Below the pieces are notes generated by a model. That model did not search any database. It had not been told where the DNA came from and saw nothing but the letters and a program-made list of their open reading frames with translations. From Candidatus Iainarchaeum sp. (lineage in GTDB: Archaea > Iainarchaeota > Iainarchaeia > Iainarchaeales > JAFGBZ01), in assembly GCA_016218635.1 (NCBI GenBank), contig JACRDJ010000105.1, forward strand, positions 1 to 10,899: a stretch of 10,899 bases of DNA, given 5' to 3'. Positions within the stretch are counted from its first letter, which is position 1. Every line of letters begins with the position of its first letter. Position numbers and translations under genes: made by a program. Of this stretch, positions 1 through 5,599 are shown piece after piece.

Positions 1-19
1 TTTCATGAAAAAAATATTC

Positions 20-37
20 CAGCAATAGGTTTTAAAT
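20..37 (+). repeat. Direct repeat, left copy (flanks the AT-rich/toxin island)
   Basis: CAGCAATAGGTTTTAAAT matches the copy at 1497-1513 in the same orientation apart from one T in the T-run. Both copies overlap TATA elements, but these drive transcription in opposite directions, so a shared promoter function does not by itself explain the same-orientation match outside TTTAAAT. Confidence 0.5.
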
Positions 38-38
38 A
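31..38 (+). promoter_or_regulatory. TATA box for the zinc-ribbon gene
   Basis: TTTAAATA is centred about 27 bases before the ATG at 62. That is the spacing expected if transcription begins at or next to that ATG (leaderless mRNA). The upstream GTG at 53 is only about 18 bases away and would probably lie outside the transcript, so the box decides the start. Confidence 0.6.
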
Positions 39-61
39 CAAAACAACAGGCAGTGTTAATA

Positions 62-1015
62 ATGCCTGATGAGCCAACCGCTAGTGTCGAAGATGTTTTT
101 CAGTGCAATTTTAACGTGAATTTTAACAGTTTCATTGTAGATAACATAGACCACCGAATAATTGAGAAAATTAAAGAGCAGGAACGTAAAACAGACTGGT
201 ATTATATCGAACACAGAGTAAATGCAAAGTATGTTAGTACCCCATTTACTCCCGAGGCATGCTGGCTATTGGAATTTAGAGAAAGAACATTTCCACAAAT
301 TAGAGATAAAAAGTTAACAAATGAGAATCTAAATGAGCTTCTTATTGAGCTTTATCCTTTTTATTCGAAACAATATTTCAGAAGCTTAAAAGAGGGAAAC
401 GTCACACTAGTAAACCGATTTAAAGATTTTTTCAAGAGCTTAGATTATAGACTCAAGACAAACCGGTTTTCTGCACAGTTGAATAATGAAGAAAAAAAAG
501 TTGATACAAAAGTCGGGATTGGTACCTGCCCGCTATGCAACAATACGCAGTGGGATAAAATTAATATAAAATCAAAAGATACTGAATTCTTGTGTGCAGT
601 TTGTGGAAATAAATGGACGTCAAAAAACTATCCGCCACTAAAAGTTACATTAAGAGTTTTTGTGAATAATCAAGAAAGCAAAGAACAGATGAGTATAGTT
701 GAAAAAGTGAGTGAGGACGGCAGAATAACAGTGTTACAAAAAGAACTGGAAACAAATGTTAAGGGGGAAAGTAGCCTCAATTTGCATAAGGGCAAATACA
801 AGATTTCTTTGAAGACAAACAAAATTTTTGACCAGACAAACTGGATTAATGTTGAACAAAGCGGGATAATTGAGATTCGCTTTTACCCGAAGGGGATACT
901 TGAAAAAATAAATTCATTGATTAAACTTCAAAAAACAGTGTTTTCAGAACCTGTTTTTCGAAAAATGCCTTTGAAGAAGACAACCCAAGGAAACCCCACC
1001 AAAACCTTAAAATAA
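62..1015 (+). CDS. Hypothetical protein with a central zinc ribbon and a C-terminal beta-rich region
   Basis: I do not recognise this protein. Taking the ATG at 62 (leaderless, from the TATA spacing) it has 317 residues. The first ~145 residues are probably helical and rich in charged and aromatic residues. A four-cysteine zinc ribbon follows (CPLC at 156-159, CAVC at 178-181). Residues ~195-265 alternate hydrophobic residues and carry a G-x-Y-x-I-x-L strand pattern (KGKYKISLKT) like the carboxypeptidase-regulatory/PEGA type of beta sandwich; that fold is a guess. The tail is short and basic. There is no signal peptide or membrane segment. Base composition is clearly more AT-rich, with A/T-ending codons, than the trp genes and antiporter, which suggests acquisition from elsewhere. 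It lies beside a toxin-antitoxin pair and within a pair of direct repeats, so it may belong to a small accessory island. Confidence 0.75.
   Translation: MPDEPTASVEDVFQCNFNVNFNSFIVDNIDHRIIEKIKEQERKTDWYYIEHRVNAKYVSTPFTPEACWLLEFRERTFPQIRDKKLTNENLNELLIELYPFYSKQYFRSLKEGNVTLVNRFKDFFKSLDYRLKTNRFSAQLNNEEKKVDTKVGIGTCPLCNNTQWDKINIKSKDTEFLCAVCGNKWTSKNYPPLKVTLRVFVNNQESKEQMSIVEKVSEDGRITVLQKELETNVKGESSLNLHKGKYKISLKTNKIFDQTNWINVEQSGIIEIRFYPKGILEKINSLIKLQKTVFSEPVFRKMPLKKTTQGNPTKTLK
1007..1014 (+). promoter_or_regulatory. Possible TATA box for the small putative antitoxin
   Basis: TTAAAATA overlaps the end of the preceding gene and is centred about 27 bases before the ATG at 1037, the same spacing as the other promoters in this window. 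It is a weaker match than TTTAAATA, so the call is tentative. Confidence 0.4.
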
Positions 1016-1036
1016 TAGTCTGATGAACAATTAGTT

Positions 1037-1189
1037 ATGGAAACAGTCACGATTCTGAAAAGTGAATATACCGGACTCAAAAGGGACTCTCAATTGCTCA
1101 GAAAAAACACCGTCTACAAACGATTGCTGGAGTTTGAAAAAAGCATTTCCGCCGGAAAAAAATTCTATCGCAAGGACTTAGGGTTTTAG
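1037..1189 (+). CDS. Small (50 aa) putative antitoxin, tail to tail with the RelE-like toxin
   Basis: A 50-codon frame runs from ATG 1037 to TAG 1187-1189. It begins METVTILKSEY, like the strand-plus-helix start of many small antitoxins, continues through a charged helical stretch (residues ~14-40), and ends GKKFYRKDLGF. The closing K-D-L-G-F reminds me of short archaeal antitoxins found near RelE-type toxins, but that is recollection, not a search. It overlaps the toxin stop by 12 bp on the opposite strand, and its codon usage is less AT-rich than the upstream gene. I infer that it neutralises the toxin at 1178-1483. The usual arrangement would be an antitoxin directly upstream of its toxin in one operon, so this convergent layout is odd. 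The alternative is a spurious frame antisense to the toxin 3' end, but most of it lies outside the toxin. Confidence 0.55.
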   Translation: METVTILKSEYTGLKRDSQLLRKNTVYKRLLEFEKSISAGKKFYRKDLGF

Positions 1190-1483
1190 TCTTCCACGCA
1201 GCCGGGTGATCGTTCGGTCCTGTTTTTCCTGACTGGTTTTTACTTCATATTCAAAAACATGGGCTTCCTGGACGGCCTCGACAATTTTATAGTAAATCCG
1301 CAGAGGTGGCCGCATAATTTTAACTTCATACAGGCTTAACTGGGGGTCCAAAAGCTTTCCAGCCAATGGCCCACGTTCCTCAATCCGGTTAAAAACATGG
1401 GACAAAATGCGCTTGGTCGAATAATCCCGCGCCAGTTTTTTTAACTGCTTCAAAATAACTTCATCAAACACCAAAACATACAT
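1178..1483 (-). CDS. RelE/ParE-superfamily toxin
   Basis: This 101-residue protein has the RelE/ParE superfamily layout: an N-terminal beta strand (MYVLVFDEVILKQL), two helices rich in K, L and R (residues ~10-45), then a beta sheet with L-Y-E-V-K-I followed by LRIYYKI and VFEYEVKTSQE and a basic end (ITRLRGRLKP). The motif pair 'LYEVKI...R..YYKI' matches the family's 'LRI...YRI.Y' strands. Members usually cleave mRNA on the ribosome (RelE) or poison gyrase (ParE); the sequence does not tell which. The start is fixed by a TATA box about 26 bases upstream. On its strand a U7 tract (complement of 1156-1162) follows the stop by about 16 bases and may terminate transcription. No antitoxin gene lies directly upstream on the same strand; the small convergent gene at 1037 is the candidate partner. 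Confidence 0.8.
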   Translation of the reverse strand: MYVLVFDEVILKQLKKLARDYSTKRILSHVFNRIEERGPLAGKLLDPQLSLYEVKIMRPPLRIYYKIVEAVQEAHVFEYEVKTSQEKQDRTITRLRGRLKP

Positions 1484-1496
1484 TTCAAAGAGTAAT

Positions 1497-1513
1497 CAGC
1501 AATAGGTTTAAAT
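1497..1513 (+). repeat. Direct repeat, right copy (flanks the AT-rich/toxin island)
   Basis: CAGCAATAGGTTTAAAT is the partner of the repeat at 20-37. The two bracket a segment of about 1.5 kb holding the zinc-ribbon gene, the small antitoxin and the toxin. It may mark insertion of the island, or may be a chance match helped by TATA-box composition. Confidence 0.5.
1507..1513 (-). promoter_or_regulatory. TATA box for the RelE-like toxin
   Basis: On the minus strand ATTTAAA is centred about 26 bases upstream of the toxin ATG (1483), consistent with a leaderless transcript. The element lies inside the right copy of the direct repeat at 1497-1513. Confidence 0.55.
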
Positions 1514-1577
1514 GGGCTTCAAAACAATTCCAAACGCCCCCTTCAGTAAGGACTTCCTTAAACCGTCCCGCCGAATC

Positions 1578-1585
1578 TTTAAATA
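1578..1585 (+). promoter_or_regulatory. TATA box for the cation/proton antiporter
   Basis: TTTAAATA is centred about 26 bases before the ATG at 1607. No ribosome binding site lies between, so the gene is probably leaderless, and this box selects 1607 as the start. Confidence 0.65.
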
Positions 1586-1606
1586 CTCCGTTGCCGTTTA
1601 TCGTGC

Positions 1607-2809
1607 ATGGAGTTTCTTTCCGTCCTGCTCCTGGTTTTTTCTCTGGCGCTTTTGCTGGGAAAAATCGCCAACCGTCTGAGCCTGCCGCGGGTGGCCGGTT
1701 ATCTTTTGGCCGGAATTCTGCTCACCCTTCCGCCGGTTTCATCCCTGCTGCCGGTTTCAGCCTACGGAACCATCCTCGAACCCATTGCCAACATCGGAAT
1801 CGTGCTCATGTTCTTTTTTGCCGGACTCAAAATCAGCATTCCGTCATTCAGGCGAAACCTGAACGAATCCATCCTGATTTCAGGGCTCAATACATTCCTT
1901 CCGTTTCTGGCAGTGGGTGCATTCATGCTCTGGAGCGGCTATGCGCTTCCGGCCGCCATCATCATGGGAATCACACTGGCCGTCTCCGGACAGGCCATTG
2001 TGGTGGAAATCATGGACGAACTCAACCTGCTGAAAACAAAAGCCGGCAACCTCCTGCTCAATGCCGGCTCCGTGGACGATGTGGTCGAACTCCTGCTGCT
2101 CACCAGCGGATTCTTTTTCATGGGAAACCTGGCCAGCCAGAATCCATTCCAGCTCGTAGGCAACCTCGCCCTCTTTGCGGTCATCATTCTGCTCACCAAA
2201 ATATTCCTCTTATCCCCCATATTCCGCATTTTCACGGAAAAAAGCTCGAAAGAATCCCTTTTCGGCGGCGCACTGGCCACTGCATTATTCATGGCCGTGC
2301 TCTCCAACTTCCTCGGACTAGGCGCCATCATCGGAGCCATGGTGGCCGGCATGCTAGTCCGCCAGTTTTTTAACCTCGAAGAACGAAAACCCTGGGAACA
2401 AAACCTCATTGCCCACCAGATTCACCTCATCGGATTCGGATTTTTTATTCCCGTCTTCTTTGTATGGGTTGGGCTTCAAACCAACCTCCAATCCATTGCC
2501 ACCAATCCATTCCTGCTTTTAGTGCTCTTTTTCACCAGCACCATACTGGGGTTCATTGGAACCTGGCTGGGGGTTCGCTTCAGCCACGGAAATCCCACGG
2601 AAGCGACCTTCACGGCACTCGGAATGTCCGCCAAAGGAGACACGGAACTGGCTGTTGGCGCCATTGCACTCTCATTGGGAATCATTTCAACCGAACTCTT
2701 CTCCATCATCGTCATCATTGCATTCATCAGCGCCGTCTTCCCGCCCATGCTCTTCTACCGGTTCGCGCAAAAAAACCTCTCCACCCTCAGCACACCCGCG
2801 GGACGATGA
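1607..2809 (+). CDS. CPA2-family monovalent cation:proton antiporter (Na+/H+ exchanger domain)
   Basis: A 400-residue integral membrane protein with about 11-13 hydrophobic segments and very short loops. It would exchange Na+ or K+ for H+ across the cytoplasmic membrane. Family marks: LPRVAGYLLAGILL (27-40) near the first helices, GIVLMFFFAGLKI (64-76), a paired aspartate in GSVDDVVELLLL (Asp157-Asp158) matching the ion-binding DD of electrogenic CPA2 exchangers such as NapA, FGFFIPVFFVWVG (277-289) matching the conserved discontinuous helix, and GMSAKGDTELAV (339-350). It ends soon after the last helix, so it lacks the cytosolic TrkA-N/RCK domain that Kef-type relatives carry. The leaderless start fits the TATA box at 1578. 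Its stop TGA overlaps the ATG at 2806 of the aminotransferase, so the two may be cotranscribed; no functional link is evident. The ion cannot be deduced. Confidence 0.9.
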   Translation: MEFLSVLLLVFSLALLLGKIANRLSLPRVAGYLLAGILLTLPPVSSLLPVSAYGTILEPIANIGIVLMFFFAGLKISIPSFRRNLNESILISGLNTFLPFLAVGAFMLWSGYALPAAIIMGITLAVSGQAIVVEIMDELNLLKTKAGNLLLNAGSVDDVVELLLLTSGFFFMGNLASQNPFQLVGNLALFAVIILLTKIFLLSPIFRIFTEKSSKESLFGGALATALFMAVLSNFLGLGAIIGAMVAGMLVRQFFNLEERKPWEQNLIAHQIHLIGFGFFIPVFFVWVGLQTNLQSIATNPFLLLVLFFTSTILGFIGTWLGVRFSHGNPTEATFTALGMSAKGDTELAVGAIALSLGIISTELFSIIVIIAFISAVFPPMLFYRFAQKNLSTLSTPAGR

Positions 2810-3949
2810 ACCCATACCCATTTATCCACATCGGAAAACATTACGCCGGGTGAGCAGATACTCTACGAAACCGCGGAAAAAATCTACGCGCTTGAAAAAC
2901 AGGGGAAAAAAATCCTGCGCCTCAACATCGGCGAACCCGACTGGCGGCCGCCCGCTTCCGCGATCAATCAGGTCAGCACGGCCCTCCGCAAGGGACACGA
3001 CAAATACGCCAGTGCGGCCGGAGAAAAAGAACTCCGGGAAAGAATCGCCCAAATCCATCAATGCCGGTCCGAAAACGTGGTGATTACCCCCGGCTCCAAA
3101 TGGGGCATTTTCATGCTCCTGGCCCAACAGGCAAAGCCGGGCGAAAACGTCATTGCATTCTCCCCGCACTGGACCGGCTATGAATCCATGTGCCGGGGGA
3201 TTGGAATCAGACTGCAATTCATCCGGCTCAAAGAAGAAAACAACTGGAAGCCGGATTTTGAGGAATTAACCAGTGCCATTGACGCCGGCACCCGCATGAT
3301 TGTGCTCAACAGCCCCGCCAACCCCACCAGCCACGCCTGGAGCGAACGGGAAGAAAAAGAACTCATTTCGATTGCATCCGAAAAAAGAATACCGGTCCTT
3401 GCAGATGATGCCTACCGGGACCTCTGCTTTGATGGACGGCCCGACCGGCCGTTCACGGAAGAAATCCGGATTGCCCACACATTCTCCAAGACATTCGGAA
3501 TGACCGGATGGCGGCTGGGATACATTATCGTACCCGAACTGCTGGCCCGCCAGTCCATTGCATTCAACCAGCGCAGCATCTCAAACGTGCCGGTCTTCAT
3601 CCAGGAAGCCGGAAACCGCCTCCTGATTCAAAAAAAGAAACTGGCGGCCAAAGCCCGCAAAAACTGCCAAGCCCGCGCCGGACTGGCCGCCCGAATGCTG
3701 GGGACAAAAACCGAAATGGTTGTTCCCAACGCCGGATTCTATGCATTCCCCAAAATCCCGGCCTCCATTCCCCTGCCCGCATTCCTGGATGCCTTGCTTG
3801 AAAAAGGAATCGGAGTGGCCCCGGGACCCGCATTCGGAAACAATCCCCACCACATCCGCATCTCGCTGTGCCGGGAAAACAAAGTACTCCGGCCGGCGCT
3901 TGAAAAAATAACGGAAACCGTGGAAGAAATGACGTCCTCCGCCACCTAA
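2806..3949 (+). CDS. Class I/II PLP-dependent aminotransferase, frame broken near the start
   Basis: This is an aspartate-aminotransferase-fold enzyme of about 380 residues, the usual family length. Visible marks: LNIGEPDW near the N-terminus, ITPGSKWG, NSPANPT, the PLP-contact region LADDAYRDL, HTFSKTFGMTGWRLGY with the Schiff-base lysine at about 228 (codon at 3488-3490), and HHIRISLC with the substrate-carboxylate arginine. The substrate is not evident from sequence; aspartate, alanine or aromatic amino acids are possible. The ATG at 2806 overlaps the antiporter stop but its frame ends at TGA 2851. The enzyme frame is open from 2810 and already reads ITPGEQILYETAEKI before that TGA, a good family N-terminus, yet it has no ATG, GTG or TTG until GTG 3077. 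Removing one A from the A-run at 2835-2838 joins the two as HIGNITPGEQ. So this is either a real one-base insertion or a sequence error. Confidence 0.85.
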
Positions 3950-3958
3950 AGGTGGCGG
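3939..3958 (+). repeat. Perfect 9-bp hairpin across the aminotransferase stop codon
   Basis: CCGCCACCT (3939-3947) and AGGTGGCGG (3950-3958) are perfect inverted repeats with a two-base AA loop. The aminotransferase TAA is the top of the hairpin. No U-run follows, so it is not an ordinary terminator. It resembles the hairpin at 3983-3996: both have CCTRAAGG at the tip and GGTATC at or just after the 3' arm. Confidence 0.7.
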
Positions 3959-3982
3959 TATCCCTCTACAAAAATAATGTGT

Positions 3983-3996
3983 CGGCCTGAAGGCCG
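3983..3996 (+). repeat. Second hairpin, same form as the one at 3939-3958
   Basis: CGGCCT-GA-AGGCCG forms a 6-bp stem and is followed by AGGTATC. Like the hairpin at 3939 it carries CCTRAAGG at the tip and GGTATC on the 3' side, with different but compensating stem bases. It abuts the 5' side of the structured repeat at 4002. Confidence 0.6.
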
Positions 3997-4001
3997 AGGT
4001 A

Positions 4002-4150
4002 TCAGACCCTCAACCGCGTCGGGGGAGGGTCAGGAGGACCGGACGAATCCAATCGGATTCGTAGGTGCGGTAAACAAGTTTTACACGCAACCTCAAACTG
4101 GGGATGTCCGGAAAACAGGGTTTTCCGAGCACCGCGGTTCGGAATGAAAT
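4002..4150 (+). ncRNA. Structured repeat element, long copy (candidate non-coding RNA or mobile-element end)
   Basis: It shares with 10505-10590: TCAGACCCT at the 5' end, a 28-base identical block (4011-4038), AAACTGGGGA (4095-4104) and a 19-base 3' block (4132-4150) ending GGAATGAAAT. Possible structure: stem GACCCT (4005-4010)/AGGGTC (4026-4031); AACCGCG (4012-4018) in its loop pairing with CGCGGTT (4133-4139) as a pseudoknot; GAGG (4034-4037)/CCTC (4091-4094) enclosing hairpins CGAATCC/GGATTCG (4044-4061) and GCGGTAAA/TTTACaCGC (4067-4088); and CGGAAAAC/GTTTTCCG (4109-4127). The 3' hairpin differs in sequence from that of the short copy yet still pairs. No protein reading is convincing. 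It lies between the convergent ends of two genes, so it does not look like a 5' regulator. The strand is assumed from the sense of insertion in trpA. Rest of the gap (4151-4215): nothing seen. Confidence 0.55.
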
Positions 4151-4215
4151 GATGTTCTGTCGCCTGGAAAATTCATGAAACCCAGCTTTACGTCCATGGG
4201 CCCGGCATCCCAGCA

Positions 4216-4950
4216 CTACTGGTGAATTGGAACAGTATTGGGCGGATACTTTGACTCAAACGGTTTAAGGTGTTCCACGAGCGCCAGCAACTGTTTCTTT
4301 TTAAGACCAGGTCGCATGCGTGAAACCCGCTTTTCAAGAGTCGGCAAGTGAATGCTTAAAACTTCAAAAAATACCAGTTTTCCGTTCGGCTTTCGGCCAA
4401 CATTCATGGCAGAAGTATTCACCTGAATACCGCTTTCCTGCATGAACTTTTTAGCTAGCGCGGTTGCTTCCGCATGCACATCCAATTCATGAGCAGGATA
4501 AGAAGGATAATATAAACGATCATCAAAAGAATAATACCCGTTTATGCCAGCATAACTTCCATCCGTCAGCAAAATCTTTTTGCTATGGGTTGTAAACCCC
4601 TGATTCCACCACTCTTTTTGCGGGCCGGGCGGCGCGAGCTTCCGCGGTTCAGGACGCACATGATGAGGGTTTACACTGGCCACAAGTTTGGGAAAATGAA
4701 ACGGATAAAGAAGCTGGGCAATGCATTGACCCACACTGTAAGCCGGAAGCCTGAGTGTTCCCGGGAACAGTTGACGAGGGACCGTGCGACCAACAAGTTT
4801 TTTCCTCAGCGGATAGCCAAAACGGTCTTTTTCAGAGGACGGAATATCGAAAGTTATTGCATGCTCTCCTTCGATAAACAGAGGCTGTTTGCGGCCAAGA
4901 AACTTTTTCCCGGAACGCTTCAATGAAACAGTCCTGGGTTTTTCAGGCAT
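4216..4950 (-). CDS. Hypothetical protein, 244 aa, unrecognised
   Basis: I do not recognise this protein. An upstream ATG at 5007 would give 263 residues, but a TATA-like CTATTAATAG (4971-4980) is centred about 26 bases before the ATG at 4950, so the shorter form (MPEKPRTVSL...) is preferred. It looks soluble, basic at both ends, and rich in Pro, Tyr and His in the middle (residues ~75-165, with VNPHHVRPEPRKLAPPGPQ and DDRLYYPSYPAHELDVH). Near the C-terminus AMNVGRKPNGKLVFFEV resembles the 'N-x-G...G-K-L-V-F-F-E/D' strand pair of kinase-fold proteins, where an Asn and an Asp bind metal, but no ATP-binding loop or HxD motif is visible, so a kinase call is not justified. The C-terminus (SRMRPGLKKKQLLALVEHL) is a basic helix. 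It is on the same strand as the upstream regulator but has its own promoter. Confidence 0.7.
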   Translation of the reverse strand: MPEKPRTVSLKRSGKKFLGRKQPLFIEGEHAITFDIPSSEKDRFGYPLRKKLVGRTVPRQLFPGTLRLPAYSVGQCIAQLLYPFHFPKLVASVNPHHVRPEPRKLAPPGPQKEWWNQGFTTHSKKILLTDGSYAGINGYYSFDDRLYYPSYPAHELDVHAEATALAKKFMQESGIQVNTSAMNVGRKPNGKLVFFEVLSIHLPTLEKRVSRMRPGLKKKQLLALVEHLKPFESKYPPNTVPIHQ

Positions 4951-4970
4951 AATATCAGTTTGATTCCGAA

Positions 4971-4980
4971 CTATTAATAG
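4971..4980 (-). promoter_or_regulatory. TATA-like palindrome for the 244-aa protein
   Basis: CTATTAATAG is a perfect palindrome centred about 26 bases upstream of the ATG at 4950 on the minus strand. The spacing matches the leaderless promoters elsewhere in the window and picks 4950 over the in-frame ATG at 5007, which would lie upstream of the box. Confidence 0.55.
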
Positions 4981-5039
4981 TTTTCGCAGGAACCTCCAGG
5001 GGAGCACTTCCCCGCCTAAAGAACAATCCAGCCAAAGCG

Positions 5040-5540
5040 CTAGGCAAACGAAATGCTTTCCGCAAACTCCAATCCACGCAGTTTTTCCATGACGGCTGCC
5101 GGAAGCTTTTTTCCCACAATGATGGTCAGCACCGGATCGGGAAAGAGGTCCGGGTCATCGGAAATAATCTGCCGGATGACGATGCCTTCCTCGGCCAGCA
5201 CCCGGCTCACGGCCGCCACAATCCCTTTCTCATTCGGATTCGCCCGCAATTCAATGGCACTAAAACCAAGGTCTTTGGCCGCCTTACCCAAAAACGCACG
5301 GGACTCCAAGCGATGAAAAACCTGCAACAGATGCGCATCCCGTGCAATCGCTTTAGCCGTATCGATGACCACCCGGCGATCCACGTTCAGCGCCCGCGCA
5401 ATCTTCACCGGAGAAACCTCAATGGCACCCACCAAAATCTTTCCCCGGGCATTCACTTTCAGCCCCAAGCGCAAAAACTCAGTGGCCACCTGCCGGCGGG
5501 CCAAAGCCCGGGAAAAAAACGCCTCCAAAACATTCAACAT
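5040..5540 (-). CDS. trpY: HTH-ACT transcription regulator, TrpY-like, divergent from trpE
   Basis: A 166-residue protein with an N-terminal DNA-binding half (helix-turn-helix around VSPVKIARALNVDRRVVIDT) and a C-terminal ACT-type amino-acid-binding half (GIVAAVSRVLAEEGIVIRQI, then DPVLTIIVG and FAESISF as strands). This matches the archaeal 'regulator of amino acid metabolism' family. In Methanothermobacter thermautotrophicus such a regulator, TrpY, is divergent from the trp operon, binds TRP boxes (consensus TGTACA) in the shared promoter, and represses trpE with tryptophan as co-repressor. The same gene order here strongly suggests the same job. An ATG at 5558 is in frame, but the TATA element at 5564-5571 is only about 9 bases from it and 27 from the ATG at 5540, so 5540 is preferred. 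The symbol rests on architecture and position, not on an alignment. Confidence 0.75.
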   Translation of the reverse strand: MLNVLEAFFSRALARRQVATEFLRLGLKVNARGKILVGAIEVSPVKIARALNVDRRVVIDTAKAIARDAHLLQVFHRLESRAFLGKAAKDLGFSAIELRANPNEKGIVAAVSRVLAEEGIVIRQIISDDPDLFPDPVLTIIVGKKLPAAVMEKLRGLEFAESISFA

Positions 5541-5551
5541 ATGACCATTTT

Positions 5552-5592
5552 TGTTCATAAATGCTTAAATAGGTACATGAAAGAAATAGGTA
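5552..5592. promoter_or_regulatory. Candidate operator region: TRP-box-like sites and an AAATAGGTA direct repeat
   Basis: TGTTCA (5552-5557) and, on the minus strand, TGTACC (5572-5577) each match the TRP box consensus TGTACA at five of six bases. AAATAGGTA occurs twice in direct orientation (5567-5575 and 5584-5592), 17 bases apart, with the first copy overlapping the TATA element and the second around the expected trpE start site. Which of the two patterns, if either, is the real operator cannot be told from one sequence. Confidence 0.4.
5564..5572. promoter_or_regulatory. Shared bidirectional TATA element of the trpY-like gene and trpE
   Basis: CTTAAATAG is centred at about 5567. Going left, the regulator ATG (5540) is about 27 bases away; going right, the trpE ATG (5600) is about 33 bases away, giving a leader of a few bases at most. 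No second TATA-like element is seen in the 59-base gap, so both genes must compete for one element. A regulator bound here would affect both. Confidence 0.6.
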
Positions 5593-5599
5593 AGTCCGC

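Noticed and set aside
5..25. A short ATG frame at the left edge (from position 5).
   Set aside because: It ends after six codons and lies upstream of the first TATA element.
1591..2373. A 260-codon plus-strand frame overlapping the antiporter in another frame.
   Set aside because: It is rich in His, Arg and Pro with no domain, lies entirely over convincing membrane-protein sequence, and has no promoter at the right distance.
3939..3958. Intrinsic terminator of the aminotransferase.
   Set aside because: The hairpin is strong, but no U-run follows and archaeal termination depends on U-tracts rather than hairpins.
4002..4150. The repeat as a riboswitch or T-box-like regulator of tryptophan genes.
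   Set aside because: The long copy lies between the 3' ends of two convergent genes, not in a 5' leader, and the short copy is in the middle of an operon at a gene junction. Its placement fits insertion better than shared regulation.
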